64,000 nt of DNA from assembly GCA_963697995.1 (NCBI GenBank), contig OY969110.1, positions 1,054,001 to 1,118,000 on the forward strand, read 5' to 3'. This document shows, piece after piece, positions 57,240-64,000 of this stretch (its first letter is position 1; each line of letters starts with the position of its first letter). Under the pieces are notes generated by a model. The model was not told the origin of the DNA and ran no database searches. It saw only the letters and a list, made by a program, of their open reading frames with translations. The stretch comes from MFD00082-c5 sp963697995 (GTDB lineage Bacteria; Chlamydiota; Chlamydiia; Chlamydiales; JAJFMB01). The translations under genes were made by a program, and so were the position numbers.

Positions 57240-59333
57240 ATGGCAAGACCCAAGGAAGATCAACTCAAAAACGTTCGCAATATCGGTATCATGGCTCACA
57301 TCGATGCTGGGAAAACGACGACTACGGAACGTATTCTTTACTATTCTGGGCGAACTCACCGCATCGGAGAGGTGCACGAGGGAGCAGCTACTATGGACTG
57401 GATGGTGCAGGAGCAGGAGCGTGGGATCACGATCACTTCTGCTGCAACAACCGTTCACTGGAAAGGGGGAAAAATCAATATTATCGATACCCCGGGCCAC
57501 GTCGACTTTACTATCGAAGTGGAGCGCTCTCTTCGCGTTTTGGACGGCTCTGTCGCAGTTTTCTGCTCTGTTTCTGGAGTGGAACCTCAATCAGAAACTG
57601 TTTGGAGACAAGCAGACAAGTATGGCGTTCCTCGTATCGCGTTCGTGAACAAAATGGATAGAATGGGAGCTGACTTTTTCGATGCTGTTAAGACAATGCG
57701 CGAAAAACTTCACGCCAATGCGATTCCGGTTCACTGTCCGATAGGAGCTGAGGCTGATTTTATTGGAATGGTCGACCTCGTGACCCAAAAAGCACTTGTC
57801 TTTAAAGACGAAACTCTTGGTGCTGAGTGGGAAGAGACTGAAATTCCAGATGACCTCAAAGAAAAGTGTAAAAAGATGCGTCAAGAGCTTTTAGAAGAGC
57901 TTGCAACAATCGACGATCAAAACGAGGAATTCTTGACAAAGGTTCTTGAAGATCCCGATTCTTTGACAGCAGAAGAGATCCACAGAGTGATCCGAATGGG
58001 CGTTTGCCGAAACAAATTTAACCCAGTTCTTTGCGGTTCTGCCTTTAAAAACAAAGGTGTACAACAGCTTCTAGATGCTGTTATGAACTGGATGCCTTCT
58101 CCTTTGGATCGTGGTGCTGTTAAAGGACACCATGTCGATACAAACGAGCCTCTTGAAGTGCTTCCTGATGATAGCGCGCCTTTAGCTGCTTTGGCGTTTA
58201 AAGTGATGACAGACCCGTATGTTGGTCGTCTAACCTTTATCCGTATTTATGGTGGAACTTTGACAAAGGGTGTGACTCTTCTCAACAGTACTAAAGACAA
58301 AAAAGAGCGTATTTCAAGACTCTTAGAGATGCATGCTAACCAACGAATTGAAAGAGATGAGTTTTATGCAGGCGATATTGCAGCTTGCGTTGGCTTAAAA
58401 GACACCACAACAGGGGATACTCTTTGTGCTCTTGAGAATCGTATCGTTTTAGAGAAAATGGAGTTTCCTGAGCCTGTGATTTCGATGGCGATTGAGCCTA
58501 AATCGAAACCTGATCGGGAAAAATTATCAAATGCTCTTAGAGCGTTGTCTGAGGAGGATCCTACTTTCCGCGTTTCGACAAACGAAGAGACAGGACAGAC
58601 GATCATCTCAGGGATGGGAGAGCTTCACTTAGACGTTCTTACAGACCGTATGAGACGTGAGTTTGGCGTAGAAGCAAACGTTGGTAAGCCTCAAGTGTCC
58701 TACAAAGAGACGATTACCGAGCCTAGCAAAATTCAAATGAAGTATGTCAAACAAACGGGTGGTCGCGGTCAATACGCGCACGTTGAGCTTGAAATTGAGC
58801 CGAATGAGAAAGGTAAAGGGAACGAAGTTGTCAGTAAGATCGTGGGAGGGGTGATTCCAAAAGAGTACATTCCTGCTGTGATCAACGGGGTGACAGAGGG
58901 TCTTGCTACCGGAGTTCTTGCAGGCTTTAGCTTAGTCGATGTCAAAGTTGCGATTGTTTACGGATCTTACCACGAGGTTGACTCGAGTGAGATGGCGTTT
59001 AAGATTTGCGGATCGATGGCTATTAAAGATGCTGCTAGAAAGGCAAAAGCGATCATTTTAGAACCTATTATGGCCGTTACGGTGACAACACCTGAAGCTC
59101 ATATGGGAGATGTGATCGGAGACTTAAACAGACGACGTGGTCAAATTTTAGGTCAAGAGACGCACAAAGGGCAAGTGATTATCAGTGCACAAGTTCCTTT
59201 GAGCGAGATGTTTGGGTATTCGACAACAGTGCGTTCCCTCTCCTCTGGCCGTGCGACCTATGTGATGGAACCTAGCCATTTCGAGAAGATTCCGGCTAAG
59301 TTACAAGAAGAAATTATTAAGAAGGGTGGTTGA
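57240..59333 (+). CDS. fusA: Translation elongation factor G
   Basis: 697 residues, full length. GTPase domain: GIMAHIDAGKTTTTERIL (G1), RGITITSAATT (switch I), DTPGHVDFT (G3) and NKMDRMGADF (G4), followed by CGSAFKNKGVQ. Domain II has DPYVGRLTFIRIYGG. Domains III-V include SGMGELHLDVLTDR and the C-terminal VPLSEMFGYSTTVRSLSSGRA. It catalyses ribosomal translocation. 14 bases follow rpsG, with AAGGAAAC as ribosome binding site. Confidence 0.98.
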   Translation: MARPKEDQLKNVRNIGIMAHIDAGKTTTTERILYYSGRTHRIGEVHEGAATMDWMVQEQERGITITSAATTVHWKGGKINIIDTPGHVDFTIEVERSLRVLDGSVAVFCSVSGVEPQSETVWRQADKYGVPRIAFVNKMDRMGADFFDAVKTMREKLHANAIPVHCPIGAEADFIGMVDLVTQKALVFKDETLGAEWEETEIPDDLKEKCKKMRQELLEELATIDDQNEEFLTKVLEDPDSLTAEEIHRVIRMGVCRNKFNPVLCGSAFKNKGVQQLLDAVMNWMPSPLDRGAVKGHHVDTNEPLEVLPDDSAPLAALAFKVMTDPYVGRLTFIRIYGGTLTKGVTLLNSTKDKKERISRLLEMHANQRIERDEFYAGDIAACVGLKDTTTGDTLCALENRIVLEKMEFPEPVISMAIEPKSKPDREKLSNALRALSEEDPTFRVSTNEETGQTIISGMGELHLDVLTDRMRREFGVEANVGKPQVSYKETITEPSKIQMKYVKQTGGRGQYAHVELEIEPNEKGKGNEVVSKIVGGVIPKEYIPAVINGVTEGLATGVLAGFSLVDVKVAIVYGSYHEVDSSEMAFKICGSMAIKDAARKAKAIILEPIMAVTVTTPEAHMGDVIGDLNRRRGQILGQETHKGQVIISAQVPLSEMFGYSTTVRSLSSGRATYVMEPSHFEKIPAKLQEEIIKKGG

Positions 59334-59337
59334 AATC

Positions 59338-59688
59338 ATGAGCAAACAAGAAAAGCAGACAAAATCGTCCACGCGTCCACAGAGTAGAACGAAGATCCGT
59401 ATCCGTTTAAAAGGGTATGATCAAAGAGTTTTAGATCGTTCGACCCTGGACATTGTCGAGACGGCAAAGAGAACGGGAGCTGCAGTTGCAGGTCCGATTC
59501 CACTTCCTACAAGGAAAGAGGTTTTTACAGTTCTTCGTTCCCCTAACATCGACAAGAAGTCGCGCGAACAATTTGAGATCCGCACGCACAAACGTCTTAT
59601 TGACATTGTGAACCCACGTGGTGAAACAATTGATGCATTAAAGACATTGACACTTCCAGCTGGTGTCGATATCAAAATTAAGGCTTAA
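59338..59688 (+). CDS. rpsJ: 30S ribosomal protein S10
   Basis: 116 residues from ATG 59338, which is favoured over a GTG at 59326 that lies inside fusA. The core has KIRIRLKGYDQRVLD, AKRTGAAVAGPIPLPTRKEVFTVLRSPNIDKKSREQFEIRTHKR and LIDIV. A Lys/Ser/Thr-rich N-terminal tail of about 17 residues makes it longer than the usual 103. Last gene of the operon, as in Chlamydia; a strong terminator follows. Confidence 0.97.
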   Translation: MSKQEKQTKSSTRPQSRTKIRIRLKGYDQRVLDRSTLDIVETAKRTGAAVAGPIPLPTRKEVFTVLRSPNIDKKSREQFEIRTHKRLIDIVNPRGETIDALKTLTLPAGVDIKIKA

Positions 59689-59698
59689 AAAAAGCTTG

Positions 59699-59738
59699 CT
59701 TATAGTGCGCTCTTCTGAGCGCACTATAAGTTTTTTTT
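59699..59738 (+). terminator. Intrinsic terminator of the str operon
   Basis: A 14-bp perfect stem, CTTATAGTGCGCTC / GAGCGCACTATAAG with loop TTCT, followed by eight T. Confidence 0.96.
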
Positions 59739-59923
59739 ATCAATTTCCATCTTGAAAACTCTACATTTTCACACAGTTTAAGTTTATTTTTAAAGTGTCA
59801 GGGATTATTTACTTTTCAAATAATTAACGATTGTTTAAAATTTGTCATGTTTTTTTACTTAAAACAATAAAGAAAAATAATAGATAAAATTAAAAAGTTT
59901 ATTATATGTGTTTTTGTTTATAA

Positions 59924-59952
59924 TTGACGTTATTTTAAATTTTTGATAAGAT
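59924..59952 (+). promoter_or_regulatory. Promoter of the ceramidase-like gene
   Basis: -35 TTGACG (59924-59929), 17-base spacer, -10 TAAGAT (59947-59952), in an AT-rich stretch. AGGTGGT precedes the ATG at 59975. Confidence 0.7.
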
Positions 59953-59974
59953 TACTGTTTTATTTAGGTGGTAT

Positions 59975-61348
59975 ATGTCAGTACAAAGTAATAAGATTGA
60001 TCCGGGATTACAAATGACCTCGACTTTTCGAAGGTTTGGAATGTGGGTTGGTAAAAACCCTAAAACAGTCAATACTTTGCTTTGCGCAAGCATCATCTAT
60101 TCAGTAGGATCGTTTCTTTCTTTGCCTTTTAGAGTATCTTCCCTTGGCTTAAGCGGGATCGCAGTTAGGGCTGTGTCTGCTCCTTTAATCGGTTTAGCTT
60201 CCCTGGTAATGCTTCTGACTTTCCCTATTTTAACGCCCTACCGCTATAACATGAAACATCACAAATATACAGAGGGATCTTGTGAATCGGGTGAGCTCAA
60301 GTATGAAAATGATGTACCTATTCTTCGATTGGATATGAAAGACCCCTATAAAGCAGGTTTTGCTCAAGGTTTTCTTTGTGGAGATGCCATTTTTTGGCTC
60401 ATACGCCTCTCGCCAATTTTTCTTTCAAAAGAAATCCCCCAAAGTGTGATCGAGAGGTTAGAGAGTAAGATTCCGGAAAAATATAGAAAAGAGATGCAAG
60501 GAATTGCAGATGGGTGCAATGAAAGGAGAAAAGGTTGTTTTTTAAATGAACTAAAGGTCACAGCCGAAGAAGTTTTGCGACTCAATTTAGTTGTCGACTC
60601 CACTTATCTTTTGGAAGAACAGGCGCAAACACAGGTTGCCTGTACCTCAATTATCGAAAAAGACGCTGATGGAAATATCGTTTTTGCAAGAAACATGGAT
60701 TGGTTGTCTCTTAGCTTTGTGGGCGCCTGTAGCCTTGTCACACACCGTGTGGAGGAAGGCAATGTTTTAGTCAGTTCGACGATTGGAGGTTTTATTGGGG
60801 TTCCCACAGGAATGAATCAACATGGCCTTGCGATCGCCATCAACAGCTGCACCGATTTTATAGAAAATGAGAAGCGATCGCTTGAGGAGAGAACTCAAGG
60901 AATGCCGATAGGGTTCTATACAAGGGCTTGCCTTGCAAAGTGTAAAAATATTGCCGATGTTGAAGAGTTTATCGAGGAAAATCCCTTTGCGGGACCCTAC
61001 CATTTAATTGTTGCCGATCGTGATGGCGGGGCATCGTTCCATCTCTTCCAAGGGGAATCGAGCTACCTTGTCAGGAAGCTTGAAGAGGGTAAGCCTTTAA
61101 TCACCTTTAATAACCCTTATATGGAAAATGGCCTTTGCAAAAAGGAATTGAGGGATTTTCATTTAGAGGATTTTATGAAGGATAGGAGAATGAGGCCTCT
61201 TGAAAACGCGCTTGCTCTAGAAGAGGTCAATAATAATCGCACGCTTCACTCGCTTGTGATGAGACCATCTGTCCCCCTTAAACTTGCAGTCGCTTTTGAC
61301 AATGCTTATTCTGCAGAAAATAATTTAAGAATTGTAGAGTTTAAATAG
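59975..61348 (+). CDS. Acid-ceramidase/NAAA-like Ntn amidase with hydrophobic N-terminal region
   Basis: A 457-residue protein. Residues about 32-86 form a long, two-lobed hydrophobic region, as in chlamydial inclusion-membrane (Inc) proteins. The C-terminal part is an Ntn-hydrolase: GFAQGFLCGD at about 128, then VACTSIIEKDADGNIVFARNMDW, where Cys223, Arg239 and Asp242 have the same spacing as the catalytic Cys143, Arg159 and Asp162 of human acid ceramidase (CTSI, then RNMD). GVPTGMNQHGLAIAINS and YHLIVADRDG follow. It may cleave an amide such as ceramide or an N-acylethanolamine. Related bile-salt-hydrolase and C45-type amidases remain alternatives. Its own strong promoter lies upstream; no signal peptide. 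Confidence 0.75.
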   Translation: MSVQSNKIDPGLQMTSTFRRFGMWVGKNPKTVNTLLCASIIYSVGSFLSLPFRVSSLGLSGIAVRAVSAPLIGLASLVMLLTFPILTPYRYNMKHHKYTEGSCESGELKYENDVPILRLDMKDPYKAGFAQGFLCGDAIFWLIRLSPIFLSKEIPQSVIERLESKIPEKYRKEMQGIADGCNERRKGCFLNELKVTAEEVLRLNLVVDSTYLLEEQAQTQVACTSIIEKDADGNIVFARNMDWLSLSFVGACSLVTHRVEEGNVLVSSTIGGFIGVPTGMNQHGLAIAINSCTDFIENEKRSLEERTQGMPIGFYTRACLAKCKNIADVEEFIEENPFAGPYHLIVADRDGGASFHLFQGESSYLVRKLEEGKPLITFNNPYMENGLCKKELRDFHLEDFMKDRRMRPLENALALEEVNNNRTLHSLVMRPSVPLKLAVAFDNAYSAENNLRIVEFK

Positions 61349-61606
61349 TCGGCCTTGAAAAAGTAAGGGTTCCTTGAGAAAAATTTGCAGTTAACGAGGA
61401 AGAGAGACATAGCCTATTTTGCAAGGTAGAAAAACTTAAAAATTTTGCGAATGGAACACAAGCTCTCCAAAGAAAAAGTGATCCTTTTGCAACAAAAAAA
61501 GCGGTGAACGACGCTTCCCACCCCCGTTCTCAGGGTTTGGTGAGGAGTAAAACACATTTTTTGTCAAAAGGGGCACTTTTTATTGGAGAGGACTTTTTCA
61601 GGGCCG
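61347..61606 (-). mobile_element. MITE family 1, copy E (reverse orientation, shortened)
   Basis: Begins AGTCGGCCTTGAAAAAGT and ends GGGCCG, lacking the last bases of the right terminus and about 18 internal bases. TTTAAATA flanks it on both sides (61340-61347 and 61607-61614), the clearest target duplication of the family. The duplication includes the stop region of the ceramidase-like gene. Confidence 0.88.
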
Positions 61607-61614
61607 TTTAAATA

Positions 61615-61645
61615 AAAAGAATCCCCTTTTAAAGGGGATTCTTTT
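61615..61645 (-). terminator. Terminator of grpE-dnaK
   Basis: AAGAATCCCC and GGGGATTCTT with a TTTTAAA centre lie just downstream of the dnaK stop on the minus strand and are flanked by A/T runs. Confidence 0.85.
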
Positions 61646-61653
61646 ATTACTGA

Positions 61654-63603
61654 TTACTTTTGATCGTCAACGATCTCAACTTCAGCTTCTTCAATATCAT
61701 CGCTATTGTTTGGCGATGATTGACGAGGCTCTTCTCTATTTGTATAGGAGTCTTGTTGTTGCTGTTGCTGCTGAGGTTGCTCGGCTTGAGCTTTACTCAT
61801 CGCCTCACCAATGTGTTGCATATGGGCTTCAAGCTCCTCTTTCGCTTGCTTGATTCGTCCCATATCATTGCCCTCAAGTGCTTTTTTAACAGCGTCAATT
61901 TTACTTTGCACATCTGTTTTCACATCTTGTGGCAAACGATCTTGGTACTCTTTCAGAGCTTTTTCAGCTCTAAAGGCTAAAGAATCAGCTTCGTTTTTAA
62001 CTTCAACTTCTTCTTTTTTCTTTTTGTCCTCTTCGGCATGAAGCTCGGCATCTTGTACCATTCTCTTGATGTCCTCTTCTTTCAAACCAGATTGGGCTTC
62101 AATTCTGATTTTTTGAGTCTTTCCAGAGGATAAATCCTTGGCAGAGACGTGAAGAATACCGTCGGCATCGATGTCAAATGAGACTTCGATTTGAGGCATT
62201 CCTCTTGGCGAAGGGGGGATGTCTGTCAAATCAAAACGCCCGATCTCCTTATTGTCGTTGGCCATTTTTCTCTCTCCTTGGAGCACGCGAATGGTCACCG
62301 CTGGTTGGTTATCGGCAGCAGTTGAGAAAATCTGCTTCTTTTGCGTTGGAATCGTCGTATTTCTCTCCACAAGAGGTGTTAAAACGCCCCCTAAAGTTTC
62401 GATTCCAAGAGTTAATGGGATCACGTCGAGAAGAAGCACGTCTTTTACTGTACCACTTAAAACGCCTCCTTGAATTGCAGCTCCGATAGCTACCACTTCA
62501 TCTGGATTCACCCCTTTATGCGGCTCTTTGCCAAAAAGATTTTTAACCATCTCTTGAACTGCTGGCATACGGGTCATTCCACCCACTAAAATAACATCGC
62601 CGATGTTCTCTTTTGTGACTCCTGCATCTTTCAATGCTTTTAAGCAAGGCTCTTTACATCTCTCGATCAAGTCAGCTGTAAGATTCTCAAGTTTAGCTCT
62701 TGTAAGAGTTAAGCTTAAGTGTTTTGGACCTGTAGCATCCATTGTAATAAATGGTTGGTTGATCTCTGTCGACTGAGTTCCTGAAAGCTCAATTTTTGCC
62801 TTCTCAGCGGCATCTCTTAAGCGTTGAAGCGCCATTTTGTCTTGGGTTAAATCGATGCCGTGCTCTTTTTTAAACTCCTCCAAAATCCACTTGAGAATGA
62901 TATTGTCAAAGTCATCGCCCCCTAAGTGAGTGTCCCCGTTAGTCGAGAGCACTTCAAAAACCCCATCGCCAATTTCGAGGATCGAAATATCAAAGGTTCC
63001 TCCTCCTAAGTCAAAGACGGCAATTTTTTTGTCCGTGTGCTCTTTGTCAAGACCGTAAGCAAGAGCTGCAGCTGTTGGTTCTGGAATAATCCTTTTAACG
63101 TCTAACCCAGCAATTCGCCCGGCATCTTTAGTCGATTGTCTTTGCGAGTCGTTAAAGTAGGCAGGAACTGTGATCACAGCTTCAGTCACTTTTTCTCCAA
63201 GATAAGCCTCAGCCGTTTCCTTCATTTTGATCAAAATTTGAGCTGCGATCTCTTCTGGTGTGTAAACCTTTCCATTAGCTTCGAAAACTGCGTCTCCGTT
63301 GCTACTTGCCACGACTTTAAACGGCACAGTAGCAATTTCAGAGTCCACCTCTTTTCTCTTTCTTCCAATAAATCTTTTGGACGAGCTGATGGTGTTTTCT
63401 GGGTTTGTTACGGCCTGTCTTTTAGCCGGAATCCCGATAATTCTGTCGTTACCTTTAAAAGCGACAACAGATGGGGTTGTTCTCGATCCTTCCGCAGAGG
63501 CGATCACCTTAGGTGATCCCCCCTCCATTACAGCGACGCACGAGTTGGTGGTCCCAAGATCGATACCAATAATTTTTTTGCTAGATTTTTGAGAATCACT
63601 CAT
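61654..63603 (-). CDS. dnaK: Chaperone DnaK (Hsp70)
   Basis: 649 residues from ATG 63603, preceded by AAGGAG inside grpE; an in-frame ATG at 63627 lies inside grpE and lacks such a site. ATPase domain: IIGIDLGTTNSCVAVMEGG, VPAYFNDSQRQSTKDAGRIAGL, IAVFDLGGGTFDISILEI, ILVGGMTRMPAVQ. Substrate domain: LLLDVIPLTLGIETLGGV, RNTTIPTQKKQIFST, ERKMANDNKEIGRF. The tail has a Gln run (PQQQQQQQ) and an acidic end (EEAEVEIVDDQK). It folds proteins with GrpE and DnaJ. Confidence 0.98.
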   Translation of the reverse strand: MSDSQKSSKKIIGIDLGTTNSCVAVMEGGSPKVIASAEGSRTTPSVVAFKGNDRIIGIPAKRQAVTNPENTISSSKRFIGRKRKEVDSEIATVPFKVVASSNGDAVFEANGKVYTPEEIAAQILIKMKETAEAYLGEKVTEAVITVPAYFNDSQRQSTKDAGRIAGLDVKRIIPEPTAAALAYGLDKEHTDKKIAVFDLGGGTFDISILEIGDGVFEVLSTNGDTHLGGDDFDNIILKWILEEFKKEHGIDLTQDKMALQRLRDAAEKAKIELSGTQSTEINQPFITMDATGPKHLSLTLTRAKLENLTADLIERCKEPCLKALKDAGVTKENIGDVILVGGMTRMPAVQEMVKNLFGKEPHKGVNPDEVVAIGAAIQGGVLSGTVKDVLLLDVIPLTLGIETLGGVLTPLVERNTTIPTQKKQIFSTAADNQPAVTIRVLQGERKMANDNKEIGRFDLTDIPPSPRGMPQIEVSFDIDADGILHVSAKDLSSGKTQKIRIEAQSGLKEEDIKRMVQDAELHAEEDKKKKEEVEVKNEADSLAFRAEKALKEYQDRLPQDVKTDVQSKIDAVKKALEGNDMGRIKQAKEELEAHMQHIGEAMSKAQAEQPQQQQQQQDSYTNREEPRQSSPNNSDDIEEAEVEIVDDQK

Positions 63604-64000
63604 TGTTTGACTCCTTGTTGTTTTCATCTTCTTTTATTACTGGGGCTTTGGCGACTTTCACTCGGGCAGGTCGCATTGTTCTTTCGCCAATTTTATACCC
63701 TTTTAAACTTTCTGAAACGATCGTTCCTGGTTTAACATCTGCTCTTTCAACCATTTCGATGGCTTCGTGTAGGTGGGGATCAAAGATCTCTCCTAGTGAA
63801 GAGACCGCTTTGACACCGTGTGAGTTAAGCGCCTCTTTAAATTGTGCGAGGATCATTTTAAACCCCTCAGCCCAGTGTTGTACTTCTTTTGAAGTTTTTT
63901 CTGTGTGGGACAGGGCGTTTTCTAAGTGATCGAGTGGAGTTAAAAAGTCGATAATCACATTTTGCGTTGCAAATTGAATCGCTTCTTGTCTCTCCTTGTA
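63596..64000 (-). CDS. grpE: Nucleotide exchange factor GrpE (5' part outside window)
   Basis: The C-terminal 134 residues are present. The frame stays open to the window edge (RQEAIQFATQNVIIDFLTPLDHLENAL), which fits the GrpE helix-to-head region, so the start lies beyond base 64000. The C-terminal beta domain has EIFDPHLHEAI, then PGTIVSESLKGYKIGERTMRPARVKVAK, as in all GrpE. Its last 8 bases overlap the dnaK start, so the two are translationally coupled. It releases ADP from DnaK. Confidence 0.95.
   Translation of the reverse strand, partial: YKERQEAIQFATQNVIIDFLTPLDHLENALSHTEKTSKEVQHWAEGFKMILAQFKEALNSHGVKAVSSLGEIFDPHLHEAIEMVERADVKPGTIVSESLKGYKIGERTMRPARVKVAKAPVIKEDENNKESNNE

Overview
The window looks like the chromosome of a member of the Chlamydiota outside the family Chlamydiaceae, a 'chlamydia-like' intracellular bacterium. 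Several small gene blocks have the order I know from Chlamydia trachomatis: glmM-glmS-tyrP, ftsY/sucC-sucD, a fused secDF followed by recJ, a DUF2709-like gene followed by tsaE with a dnaQ-like exonuclease close by, rpsL-rpsG-fusA-rpsJ, and grpE-dnaK. Two adjacent ATP/ADP translocases point to energy parasitism in a eukaryotic cell. Eukaryote-type domains (RhoGAP, acid-ceramidase-like amidase) fit the same lifestyle. The genus cannot be fixed from sequence reading alone.

Layout. 0.3-6.6 kb: gmhA (frameshifted) and lpxK for lipopolysaccharide, tRNA-Arg, glmM and glmS for UDP-GlcNAc supply, and an aromatic amino acid permease. 6.7-10.1 kb: minus-strand genes for small exported proteins. One set is a three-gene operon for Cys-rich proteins, including one with about 65 cysteines in tandem repeats. 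The other proteins are Lys/Ala/Thr heptad-repeat or Gly/Tyr-rich. 10.2-13.9 kb: ftsY, sucC, sucD and a site-2-type protease. 14-35 kb: an accessory region holding about a dozen glycosyltransferases, methyltransferases, beta-propeller proteins and one FAD oxidoreductase. Nearly all begin with a Sec signal peptide. A few housekeeping genes (tRNA-Ser, M20 peptidase, epmB) sit inside it. 35.4-47 kb: argS, the DUF2709-like gene, tsaE, engB, a DnaQ-like exonuclease, a PdxS homologue without its catalytic lysines, a RhoGAP-domain protein with a membrane partner, pgk, and two nucleotide translocases. 47-64 kb: secDF, recJ, rseP, ribosomal genes and fusA, the acid-ceramidase-like protein, dnaK and grpE (cut by the window end).

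Non-coding DNA carries two families of small inverted-repeat elements. MITE family 1 is about 278 bp with 18-bp terminal inverted repeats, in five copies. MITE family 2 is about 170 bp and almost fully palindromic, in two copies. There is also a multi-hairpin element at 15.4 kb and a tandem duplication of the recJ/rseP junction.

The strongest leads are the exported glycan/methyl-modifying gene set, the RhoGAP protein at 40.7 kb, the acid-ceramidase-like protein at 60 kb and the PdxS pseudoenzyme. Six single-base extra insertions break five genes, including the normally essential ftsY. Sequence error should be excluded before any of these is called a pseudogene.
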